Shown here in pieces: positions 1 through 5,026 of a DNA stretch of 5,026 nucleotides (its first letter is position 1; each line of letters begins with the position of its first letter). The notes under the pieces are model-generated. The model did not search any database. It had not been told where the DNA came from and saw only the letters and a program-made list of their open reading frames with translations. The position numbers and the translations under genes were made by a program. The stretch comes from Acidimicrobiia bacterium (lineage in GTDB: Bacteria; Actinomycetota; Acidimicrobiia; Acidimicrobiales; JACDCH01). The stretch spans positions 1 to 5,026 of the forward strand of contig JACDCH010000178.1 in the NCBI GenBank assembly GCA_013694495.1, given 5' to 3'.

Positions 1-33
1 GCTGAGGCCCGGCGGGCTCGGGAAGCAGCCGCG

Positions 34-249
34 GTGAAGGGCCGGGCCGTCGCCCGCGCCCGAACGGCCCGTTCGCCCCGCGCCGTCCACGCCGGACTGG
101 GCGAGGCGCTGGTCACCAACACGCTCCCGTGCCGCCGGTGCGAGAGCATCCAGCAGCTACCGGCCGACTGGCGGGACAAGCTCGACAGAACGATCTACCA
201 CTGCTCGATCTGCGACAACATCCTGCTGGCCCACCGGGCCAAGGAGTAG
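34..249 (+). CDS. Small zinc-ribbon protein, possibly 5'-truncated
   Basis: The C-terminal half holds two CxxC pairs (CRRC at residues 33-36 and CSIC at 57-60), the pattern of a small zinc ribbon that would bind one Zn ion through four cysteines. The N-terminal 25 residues are rich in Arg and Ala and look like a disordered basic tail. The GTG at 34 is the only start codon in this frame inside the window, but the frame is open to base 1 and no good Shine-Dalgarno lies before the GTG (only GGGAAG, 8 nt upstream). The real gene may therefore begin outside the window and this may be only its C-terminus. The stop is TAG at 247-249, one base from the stop of the convergent protease gene. I do not recognise a named family. 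It could be an RNA- or protein-binding zinc ribbon, but no function is assigned. Confidence 0.6.
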   Translation: MKGRAVARARTARSPRAVHAGLGEALVTNTLPCRRCESIQQLPADWRDKLDRTIYHCSICDNILLAHRAKE

Positions 250-250
250 C

Positions 251-1801
251 TCAGCGCCGGAGGCGGGCGACCGTGGCCAACGGTGCAGGGGTCGAACGGG
301 GTGCCACCATCGAGGGATCGAGCCCCGCCAGCACCGCGACGTCGGCGATGGAGATCGTCTCGTCGACCACGAGGCCACGGGCCACGGCCGCCAGCGCCGC
401 GGCGTGGTCGGCGAGGATCTGGCGCGCCGCTCCCTCCGCCTGCCGCAGCACCTTTCCCACCTCCGCCTCCGATGCCGCTCCGGTCCGGGCGCGGGTGACC
501 GCATCCGGGTCGGCGCCGGCCAGCTCGTAGCGGCCGGTCATGGCCCAGCGTTCGATCATCCTCCGGGCGATCGTGGCGGCTGCATCGAGATCGTCCTCGG
601 CTCGCGTGCTCGGTTCGCCGAACACGTTGAGTTCCGCGGCCCGTCCGCCGAGGAGGACGATGAGCTGAGCCATCAGGTGACGGCGGGTGAGGTTCTCCTG
701 CTCCGGGGCGAGCGACCAGGGCGAGCGGCCGTGCGCCGACGATCCGGTGATGATCGAGACGCGGGAGGGCACGGCGACGTCCTTCACCAACAGGGCGAGC
801 AGGGCGTGGCCGGCCTCGTGCTGGGCCAGAAGGCACTTCTCCTCATCGCCGATCACCCGGCTCTTGCGCGTGCCCCGCGCCGCTCGAGCGATGGCCTCGT
901 CCACATCGGCCACAGCGACTCGCTCCCGGTGGCGGCGAGCGGCCAGCAAGGCCGCATCGTTGACCACGCTCGCAAGCTCGGCACCGCTGAGCCCGGTGGT
1001 GTGGGCGGCGACGGCGTCCCAGTCGACCTGGCGGGAGATGGGTCGTCCGCGCCCGTGCAGGCGGAGGATGTCGGCTCGGCCCCGGAGATCCGGACGCTCG
1101 ATGTACACCTTGCGGTCGAAGCGGCCGGGTCGGGTCAAGGCCGGGTCGAGCAACTCCTCGCGGTTGGTGGCGCCCACGATGAGCACGCCGGATAGTGAGG
1201 CGAAGCCGTCCAGCTCGACCAGCAGCTGGTTGAGGGTGTGGTCGAACTCGCGGTCGCCGGCGGACCCCCCGTTGCGCCGTCCGCCGATGGCGTCGAGCTC
1301 GTCGATGAAGACGATGGCCGGCACCGGCCCGGCGCGCACCTCGTCGAACGCCGCCCGGATGCGTGCGGCCCCGAGGCCGACGTACTGCTCGACGAAGCCC
1401 GCTGCTGACACCGAGTAGAAGGGCACGCCGGTCTCGCCGGCGAGGGCCCGGGCGAGCAGCGTCTTGCCGTTCCCGGGCTCGCCGCAGAGCAGGATGCCTC
1501 GAGGCAGCTCCGCGCCGAGGCGTCGGAACCGGTCCGGGTCGGCGAGGTACTCCTGCACCTCTCGCAGCTCTGCGATCGCGTCATCGAGGCCGGCGACATC
1601 GGCGAACGTCAACCGCGGCACGTCGAGCGCCGAGACGTCGACGAGGCGACGCGTCCGGTCGGCGCCGGGCTCCTCGGCGATCGCCCCGACCGACACGGTG
1701 GGCGAGGCGGACAACTGCCTCGGCCGACGCGTCGCCGCGAGCGCGGCAGCGAGGACGACAGCAATGGCAGCGATGGCGATGACGAGCTCGGGGGACCTCA
1801 C
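251..1801 (-). CDS. FtsH-like membrane AAA+ zinc metalloprotease, short form with one TM segment
   Basis: This 516-residue protein has the full catalytic layout of the FtsH/M41 family, ATP-driven proteases that degrade membrane and short-lived cytosolic proteins. A single hydrophobic segment (residues 6-23) is followed by a linker, then the AAA+ module: Walker A GEPGNGKT (107-114), pore motif FVEQYVG (136-142), Walker B IVFIDELDAIG (163-173), and the second region of homology with Arg fingers in RPGRFDR (224 and 227). The protease domain carries HEAGH (328-332), and Asp404 aligns with the third zinc ligand. The start is GTG at 1801: GGGGAGG lies 7 nt upstream and the protein then begins at the membrane segment. 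An in-frame extension to 1993 has no such support and runs into the divergent gene. Typical FtsH is about 600-650 residues with two TM helices around an extracytoplasmic domain. Here the second TM and that domain are absent, so this is likely a paralogue rather than the housekeeping FtsH. The activity appears intact; the substrate is unknown. Confidence 0.92.
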   Translation of the reverse strand: MRSPELVIAIAAIAVVLAAALAATRRPRQLSASPTVSVGAIAEEPGADRTRRLVDVSALDVPRLTFADVAGLDDAIAELREVQEYLADPDRFRRLGAELPRGILLCGEPGNGKTLLARALAGETGVPFYSVSAAGFVEQYVGLGAARIRAAFDEVRAGPVPAIVFIDELDAIGGRRNGGSAGDREFDHTLNQLLVELDGFASLSGVLIVGATNREELLDPALTRPGRFDRKVYIERPDLRGRADILRLHGRGRPISRQVDWDAVAAHTTGLSGAELASVVNDAALLAARRHRERVAVADVDEAIARAARGTRKSRVIGDEEKCLLAQHEAGHALLALLVKDVAVPSRVSIITGSSAHGRSPWSLAPEQENLTRRHLMAQLIVLLGGRAAELNVFGEPSTRAEDDLDAAATIARRMIERWAMTGRYELAGADPDAVTRARTGAASEAEVGKVLRQAEGAARQILADHAAALAAVARGLVVDETISIADVAVLAGLDPSMVAPRSTPAPLATVARLRR

Positions 1802-1808
1802 CGGACGA

Positions 1809-1815
1809 CCTCCCC
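1809..1815 (-). promoter_or_regulatory. Shine-Dalgarno of the FtsH-like gene, fixes the GTG start
   Basis: On the minus strand GGGGAGG sits 7 nt before the GTG at 1801. It is the best ribosome binding site in the region and excludes the longer reading that would start at 1993. Confidence 0.75.
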
Positions 1816-1839
1816 ACTGTCCGTCTCGGGGGGAACGCA

Positions 1840-1869
1840 ACGGTAGCTGCAAGAGCGCGATAGGGACAA
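1840..1869 (-). promoter_or_regulatory. Candidate promoter of the FtsH-like gene
   Basis: On the minus strand, TTGTCC (1869-1864) and TACCGT (1845-1840) are separated by 18 nt, a plausible sigma70/SigA-type -35 and -10 pair. Transcription would begin near 1833, leaving a leader of about 32 nt that contains the GGGGAGG ribosome site. Both hexamers are only partial matches to consensus (4/6 and 3/6), so this is a candidate only. Confidence 0.4.
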
Positions 1870-1882
1870 TCCACGCGATAGG
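1856..1882. repeat. Two 9-bp direct repeats in the divergent promoter region
   Basis: CGCGATAGG occurs at 1856-1864 and again, without mismatch, at 1874-1882, a period of 18 bp. The first copy touches the candidate -35 of the leftward protease gene, and the second covers the candidate -10 of the rightward gene. That placement would suit an operator controlling both genes. The repeat is seen directly; the regulatory role is inference. Confidence 0.5.
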
Positions 1883-1884
1883 TT
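1879..1884 (+). promoter_or_regulatory. Candidate -10 element for a leaderless transcript
   Basis: TAGGTT fits the actinobacterial TANNNT -10 pattern and lies at exactly -12 to -7 relative to the GTG at 1891. Transcription would then start at the first base of the start codon. No convincing Shine-Dalgarno precedes this GTG, which agrees with a leaderless mRNA. No clear -35 hexamer is visible. Confidence 0.4.
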
Positions 1885-1890
1885 CCGCGC

Positions 1891-2703
1891 GTGGCGAGTG
1901 TCGACCGTTCGGACGCGTGCACGGCGTTGCGAGCCACCGTGCCCCGACTGAGCGCGCTGATCCGGTCCGCGAGCGACCCGGCGACGCCGGCACTCGGCTC
2001 CTGGGACGTCGCCGGGGTCGCCGCCCACCTCTCGCACGCCTTCGATGTCGTGCCGGCGCTGACGACCCCGGACGCGGCCGCCCTGATCGACGATCTGTGG
2101 GACCTGGCCCAGCTCACCGTGGCGTGGGTCGACCGGGACGAGGAGCGCGACCTCGCCGTGCTGGCCGAGCGGATCGACACCCGCGCCGAGGCGTTCCTCG
2201 CCGCCGTCGACGGGCGTGCCGACGCCAGCTTCCCGTGGATCGTGGAGGGTCACGAGGTGCCCCTGACGGTGCTGGTATGCCACCTGTTGAACGAGACGCT
2301 GGTCCACGGGCACGACATCGCGGTCGCGGCAGGCCTCGACTGGAAGATCGAGCCCCGCCATGCGGCGCTCGTCGTCGAGGGGTTCCTCGTGCCGATCCTC
2401 GCCCGGCTTGATCCGTCGAGCCTGGTCCAGCCGAGCGGCGACGCCCGCTTCCGGGCTCGCTACGACATCCGGCTGCGCGGCGCCGGACGGTTCGGGGTCG
2501 TCCTGCGCGACGGCGGGGCGACGGTCGTGCCCTCGCTCGAGGGCCGAGCGGACTGCCACCTGTCCGTCGACCCCACCGGCTTCCTGCTGGTCCTCTGGGG
2601 CCGGCGCAGCCAGTGGCATGCGTTGCGGCGGGGCCAGCTCCTCGCCTGGGGCCGACGGCCTTGGGTCGGGTTGCAGCTCCGAAGCCGCCTCCGCACCCCG
2701 TGA
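1891..2703 (+). CDS. Maleylpyruvate isomerase family, mycothiol-dependent-type enzyme (DinB-like N-domain plus SCP2-like C-domain)
   Basis: This 270-residue protein has the two-part architecture of the MDMPI family. Residues about 10-150 form a DinB-like four-helix domain. The conserved AHL motif gives His46, and ETLVHGHD gives Glu135 and His139, matching the His/Glu/His metal triad described for the mycothiol-dependent maleylpyruvate isomerase of Corynebacterium. Residues about 180-265 resemble an SCP2-like domain, including DCHLSVDP (221-228) and a following FLLVLWGR stretch. Family members are thought to transfer or use mycothiol on small electrophilic substrates in the cytosol, but most actinobacterial paralogues have no known substrate. 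True maleylpyruvate isomerase activity should not be assumed, because no gentisate-pathway genes are present. The start is GTG at 1891, probably leaderless. It diverges from the FtsH-like gene and converges with the DUF1059 gene, with 9 nt between the stop codons. Confidence 0.85.
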   Translation: MASVDRSDACTALRATVPRLSALIRSASDPATPALGSWDVAGVAAHLSHAFDVVPALTTPDAAALIDDLWDLAQLTVAWVDRDEERDLAVLAERIDTRAEAFLAAVDGRADASFPWIVEGHEVPLTVLVCHLLNETLVHGHDIAVAAGLDWKIEPRHAALVVEGFLVPILARLDPSSLVQPSGDARFRARYDIRLRGAGRFGVVLRDGGATVVPSLEGRADCHLSVDPTGFLLVLWGRRSQWHALRRGQLLAWGRRPWVGLQLRSRLRTP

Positions 2704-2712
2704 GCCGGTTCT

Positions 2713-2889
2713 TCAGACCTCCTTGGCCATCGCCCTGACGTAGTTGGCGATGGTGTCGGTGACGACCTTGACGTCGTGCTTCTTCATCGCGTGCTCGGCG
2801 ACGAGCTTCACCAACTCGTCCTCGGTCTCGGCCTTGACCTTGTAGCCGCAGCCGAAGGCTCCGGCTCGTGCGCAACTGTGCTCCAACAC
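2713..2889 (-). CDS. DUF1059 small putative metal-binding protein
   Basis: This 58-residue protein matches the DUF1059 pattern: an N-terminal strand ending in Cys6, a second Cys at 14 within GCGY, an acidic helix (ETEDELVKLV), and a C-terminal half with His33 and His38 (HAMKKH). Two Cys and two His spaced this way could bind one metal ion, and the family has been described as predicted small metal-binding proteins; no activity is established. The GTG at 2889 is chosen because AGGGGG (2903-2898) sits 8 nt upstream and VLEHSC then aligns with the usual MKxFxC beginning. A GTG at 2898 would add three residues but leaves no space for ribosome binding. The gene is read alone and diverges from the FmdE-like gene. 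A TANNNT-like TAGGTT (2948-2943, minus strand) could be its -10, but this is weak. Confidence 0.8.
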   Translation of the reverse strand: MLEHSCARAGAFGCGYKVKAETEDELVKLVAEHAMKKHDVKVVTDTIANYVRAMAKEV

Positions 2890-2983
2890 GATGGACACCC
2901 CCTGTGTGCTGCCATGACCCGGTACGGCCGCTGACTAGGAGCAACCTACAGCTACCGCGACGCCTCCAGACGTCAGCGTTGCG

Positions 2984-2989
2984 TACGAT
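2984..2989 (+). promoter_or_regulatory. Candidate -10 element of the FmdE-like gene
   Basis: TACGAT is a good actinobacterial -10 hexamer. It predicts a transcription start near 2996 and a leader of about 23 nt that includes the GAGGAGG ribosome site. No recognisable -35 hexamer lies 16-19 nt upstream. Confidence 0.4.
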
Positions 2990-3006
2990 CGGTCGACGCC
3001 GCCAGC

Positions 3007-3013
3007 GAGGAGG
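3007..3013 (+). promoter_or_regulatory. Strong Shine-Dalgarno of the FmdE-like gene
   Basis: GAGGAGG ends 5 nt before the ATG at 3019 and is the strongest ribosome binding site in the window. It fixes the start immediately ahead of the conserved FmdE N-terminus. Confidence 0.75.
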
Positions 3014-3018
3014 ACCGC

Positions 3019-3672
3019 ATGATCGACGACGCCACCCTCGACCGGGTCATCGAGTTCCACGGCCACCTCTGCCCCGGGCTCGCCATGGGCATCCGGGCCG
3101 CCGAGGTCGCGCTGGAGCAGATCGGCCCGCACTCCGTCGACGAGGAGGTCGTGGCCATCGTCGAGACCGACATGTGCGGCGTCGACGGCATCCAGTTCCT
3201 CACCGGCTGCACCCTGGGCAAGGGCAACCTCGTGCACCGCGACTTCGGCAAGAACGCCTACACGTTCGTACGCCGGTCCGACGGTCGAGCGATCCGCGTC
3301 AGCGGGCGGCCCGGCGCCTTCGGTCCCGAGGCCGACCCCGAACGGCAGCTCCTCGGGGCCAAGATCGGGGCACGGACGGCGACGGCTGACGAGCGCGAGC
3401 GCTGGCTCTCGGGCCACCGGGAGCGCTCCCGGCAGGTGCTCGCGGCCCCGATCGATGAGTTGTTCGACGTCCAGGACGTCGCCGTCGAACCACCCCGGAT
3501 GGCTCGCGTGTTCACCTCCGTCGAGTGCTCCTCGTGCCGCGAGGGGACGATGGAGACGCGGATCCGCAGGCTCGACGGTGCCGACCTCTGCCCACCGTGC
3601 TTCGACGCCGCCGTCGCGGGGGTCGCCTCCTTGTCGGTGCCGACGCGGACCCGCCCCGCAGGGGGCGCCTGA
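3019..3672 (+). CDS. FmdE family protein with C-terminal zinc ribbon
   Basis: The 217-residue product carries the FmdE signatures. HGHLCPG is at 14-20, and a second conserved block follows with DMCGVDGIQ (51-59) and TGCTLGKGN (62-70), placing conserved Cys53 and Cys64. A C-terminal zinc ribbon has CSSC (170-173) and CPPC (191-194). The family takes its name from subunit E of the archaeal molybdenum formylmethanofuran dehydrogenase, but FmdE-like proteins are widespread in bacteria that lack that pathway and their role there is not established. The Cys/His-rich core suggests metal or cofactor handling. There is no signal peptide or membrane segment, so it is probably cytosolic. The C-terminal tail after residue 205 is Pro/Arg/Gly-rich and probably disordered. 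The neighbouring CooC-like ATPase supports a metal-centre role by association. Methanogenesis-type function is unlikely, because no other fmd/fwd genes are visible. Confidence 0.88.
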   Translation: MIDDATLDRVIEFHGHLCPGLAMGIRAAEVALEQIGPHSVDEEVVAIVETDMCGVDGIQFLTGCTLGKGNLVHRDFGKNAYTFVRRSDGRAIRVSGRPGAFGPEADPERQLLGAKIGARTATADERERWLSGHRERSRQVLAAPIDELFDVQDVAVEPPRMARVFTSVECSSCREGTMETRIRRLDGADLCPPCFDAAVAGVASLSVPTRTRPAGGA

Positions 3673-3679
3673 GATTCGA

Positions 3680-3707
3680 GCCGCTCCTCGATGCTCCGAC
3701 TAGCGGC
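3680..3707 (+). terminator. Hairpin after the FmdE-like gene, possible terminator or attenuator
   Basis: GCCGCT (3680-3685) pairs with AGCGGC (3702-3707). Inside it TCG (3688-3690) pairs with CGA (3697-3699), giving a 6+3 bp stem with a symmetric 2x2 internal loop and a 6-nt apical loop. It begins 8 nt after the stop codon. No T-run follows, so it is not a canonical intrinsic terminator. It could reduce readthrough or stabilise the upstream message. Confidence 0.4.
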
Positions 3708-3721
3708 GACGCGCACCTAGC

Positions 3722-3740
3722 GCGATGATCGCTCGGATCA
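3722..3740. repeat. Overlapping palindromes upstream of the CooC-like gene
   Basis: GCGATGATCGC (3722-3732) is a perfect 11-bp palindrome about a central base. It overlaps TGATC-N5-GATCA (3726-3740), a second inverted repeat. The block ends 10 nt before the AGGGG ribosome site, a position suitable for an operator or small mRNA structure. Short palindromes arise easily in GC-rich DNA, so the role is uncertain. Confidence 0.35.
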
Positions 3741-3761
3741 CCGACTGAACAGGGGCGCCGC

Positions 3762-4526
3762 ATGAAGATCGGCATCGTGGGCAAGGGCGGCGCGGGGAAA
3801 ACGACCACGTCGGCGCTCCTGGCGGAGGCGTTCGCCGACGAGGGGCGGAGGGTCGTGGCGATCGACACGGACTCCAACCCGAACCTCGGCATCTCGCTCG
3901 GCTACTCCCTGGAGGAGACCGAGGCGGTCCCGGTCCTGCCCCGGGCGATGATGGTCGGGGCGGCCGGCGACGTGACCGCCGACGAGCTCATCGAGGAGTA
4001 CGGCCGGACCACGCCCGCCGGCGTCACACTCCTGTCGGCCATACGTGTCACCGAGGCGGGCGGCGGCTGCACGTGCGGTGGCCACGCAACGGTGCGCAGC
4101 CTGCTCGGAGACGCTCTGGAGGGTCACGCCGACGTCACCCTCATCGACATGGAGGCCGGCCTCGAGCACCTGAGCCGGGCGGGCGGGACCCTGGCCCACG
4201 CCGACGTCCTCCTCGTGCTGATGGAGCCGACGCGCAAGGGAGTCCTCACCGCCGCCCGCACGGTGCCCCTGGCCGCCGAGCTCGGCATCCCGTTCACGTA
4301 CGGCCTCGGCAACAAGGCCAACCTGCCCGCCGATCGCGCCTTCTTCGAGAACCTGTGCGACGACCAGGGCGTGCCCCTCGCCGGCGTCATCCCCTTCGAC
4401 GAGGACCTGCTCGCGTGCGAACGGGCCGGCCTCCGGCTCCCGCCCGGGAAGGGGTTGGAAGTGCGCAAGGAGATCAAGCAGGTCATCGCCCTCCTCGACA
4501 ACCTGGTACCCGCAACCGCGAGCTGA
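3762..4526 (+). CDS. CooC-type nickel-insertion-like P-loop ATPase
   Basis: This 254-residue protein belongs to the MinD/ParA/NifH-like deviant Walker ATPases. KGGAGKTTT (8-16) is the deviant P-loop with its signature lysine, DTDSNPN (35-41) is the switch region, and DMEAGLEHL (129-137) is the CooC-type block that follows the Walker B strand. GGGCTCGGHATVR (100-112) contains Cys103-x-Cys105, equivalent to the CxC pair through which CooC dimers bind Ni or Zn. Length and motif order match full-length CooC, which uses ATP to help load nickel into the C-cluster of anaerobic CO dehydrogenase (CooS). No CooS/CODH gene is in this window, so the client is unknown, and I give no gene symbol because the pathway is unproven. 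The ATG at 3762 follows AGGGG with 6 nt spacing. The gene is 89 bp after the FmdE-like gene and its stop is 3 nt before the next ATG, so it is almost certainly translated together with the downstream gene. Confidence 0.9.
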   Translation: MKIGIVGKGGAGKTTTSALLAEAFADEGRRVVAIDTDSNPNLGISLGYSLEETEAVPVLPRAMMVGAAGDVTADELIEEYGRTTPAGVTLLSAIRVTEAGGGCTCGGHATVRSLLGDALEGHADVTLIDMEAGLEHLSRAGGTLAHADVLLVLMEPTRKGVLTAARTVPLAAELGIPFTYGLGNKANLPADRAFFENLCDDQGVPLAGVIPFDEDLLACERAGLRLPPGKGLEVRKEIKQVIALLDNLVPATAS

Positions 4527-4529
4527 GCG

Positions 4530-5026
4530 ATGCCCGCGCCCGTCGCGGTCGAGGGGGGCCGTGACCGGCTGTTCGTCGTCACGACCCGGTCGCGCCTGAA
4601 AGGGGTTCGGTACTTCCCGGCGATGGTGCTGGCCTCGGCACGCGTCCGCCGGCAGCTGCGCGAGACCGGAGACGTGGTGCGGTGGGCGAGCGTCATCGCC
4701 GGTCCGACCGAGTTCTGGACCATCACGGCGTGGCGCAGCCGGCACCACATGCAGGAGTTCATGCGCTCGGGGGCCCACGACGACATCATGTGGCTCTTCG
4801 CCCGTTGGCTTCGGTCGTTCTGGTTGATGCGGTGGCGACCCGGGTCCGACGAGCTCGGCTCATGGCGGGGCACGACCTTCGCCCGGCGACCGGCGCCGGA
4901 GCAGGCGACGGCCGATCATGCCGGCGTCACCGCGGCTCGGCTGGCGCTCCTCGACCAGGCGCTGGCCGGGATGCCCCGGCTCCGCGCCGCCACCGGACCG
5001 ACCGGCGCGGCGACGTACGACACCTC
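4530..5026 (+). CDS. Probable ferredoxin-fold (ABM/DUF3291-like) protein, 3'-partial
   Basis: An open frame of 165 codons runs from ATG 4530 off the right edge without a stop. It begins 3 nt after the stop of the CooC-like gene with no clear ribosome site of its own, as expected for translational coupling. Residues about 13-103 read like a dimeric alpha-beta barrel domain: a first strand (LFVVTTRS), a helix with VRRQLRETGDVV, a strand WASVIAG, then EFWTITAWRS, and HHMQEFMRSGAHDDIM, the W-x(n)-M-x-x-F-x-x-x-x-H arrangement seen in antibiotic-biosynthesis-monooxygenase-like and DUF3291-like proteins. An unusually Trp-rich helix follows (WLFARWLRSFWLMRWR, 88-103). The region after 120 is Ala/Pro-rich and may start a second domain or a linker. 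Family assignment is by pattern only, and no enzymatic activity can be claimed. Strong codon bias over the whole frame and tight spacing make it a real gene. Confidence 0.75.
   Translation, partial: MPAPVAVEGGRDRLFVVTTRSRLKGVRYFPAMVLASARVRRQLRETGDVVRWASVIAGPTEFWTITAWRSRHHMQEFMRSGAHDDIMWLFARWLRSFWLMRWRPGSDELGSWRGTTFARRPAPEQATADHAGVTAARLALLDQALAGMPRLRAATGPTGAATYDT

Noticed and set aside
404..1195. A 263-codon open frame on the plus strand inside the protease gene
   Set aside because: It is antisense to the conserved FtsH motifs and has no recognisable domain; long antisense frames are expected in GC-rich coding DNA.
1802..1993. A 64-codon N-terminal extension of the FtsH-like protease starting at 1993
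   Set aside because: It would overlap the divergent MDMPI-family gene, lacks a ribosome site, is low-complexity Arg/Ser/Pro, and a GGGGAGG motif clearly supports GTG at 1801.
1891..2703. Assigning true maleylpyruvate isomerase (gentisate degradation) function
   Set aside because: The family is large and mostly uncharacterised, and no gentisate dioxygenase or fumarylpyruvate hydrolase gene is visible.
2704..2712. A terminator between the convergent MDMPI-family and DUF1059 genes
   Set aside because: Only 9 bases separate the stop codons; the nearby GAAGCCG/CGGTTC pairing needs a bulge and a 17-nt loop and is not followed by a T-run.
2114..2944. A 276-codon minus-strand frame over the MDMPI-family and DUF1059 genes
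   Set aside because: It overlaps two recognised genes in other frames, and most of it is Arg/Gly/Pro-rich shadow sequence.
2943..2948. TAGGTT on the minus strand as a -10 for the DUF1059 gene
   Set aside because: It fits TANNNT, but no -35 lies at a normal distance, and such hexamers are common by chance; not listed as a feature.
3738..4778. A 346-codon open frame on the minus strand across the CooC-like gene
   Set aside because: It runs antisense to the P-loop, CxC and DMEAG motifs of a clear CooC homologue, is low-complexity, and spans two real genes.

Overview
The window is about 5 kb of very GC-rich DNA with strong third-position G/C bias, GTG starts alongside ATG, and a gene of the mycothiol-dependent maleylpyruvate isomerase family. 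Together these point to the chromosome of a high-GC actinobacterium. The genus cannot be named from the sequence alone. I see no rRNA, tRNA, CRISPR array, insertion sequence or transposase. No gene-free stretch exceeds 300 bases; the longest gap is about 130 bases.

Layout, left to right. (1) A small zinc-ribbon protein, possibly cut by the left edge, runs rightward to 249. (2) A one-TM FtsH-like AAA+ zinc metalloprotease runs leftward (1801 to 251) and meets the first gene tail to tail with one base between the stop codons. (3) An 89-bp divergent intergenic region carries promoter-like elements for both directions and two perfect 9-bp direct repeats. (4) A DinB/MDMPI-type enzyme with an SCP2-like C-terminus runs rightward (1891-2703). 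(5) A tiny DUF1059 protein runs leftward (2889-2713), convergent with it. (6) After a second divergent promoter region comes a rightward cluster: an FmdE-family protein (3019-3672), a CooC-type deviant-Walker ATPase (3762-4526), and a gene just 3 nt further downstream that encodes a probable ferredoxin-fold (ABM/dimeric alpha-beta barrel-like) protein and leaves the right edge.

The most interesting part is the right third. An FmdE-like protein (HGHxCPG motif plus zinc ribbon) sits next to a complete CooC-like ATPase with its CxC metal site. CooC proteins classically support nickel insertion into carbon monoxide dehydrogenase, but no CODH gene is visible here. The pair may be a metal-handling or cofactor-maturation module serving another enzyme or one outside the window; that is inference. 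A hairpin and a hyphenated palindrome lie between the two genes, so their co-transcription is not certain. The left part is a housekeeping-like set: a protease, a mycothiol-linked enzyme of unknown substrate and small metal-binding proteins.
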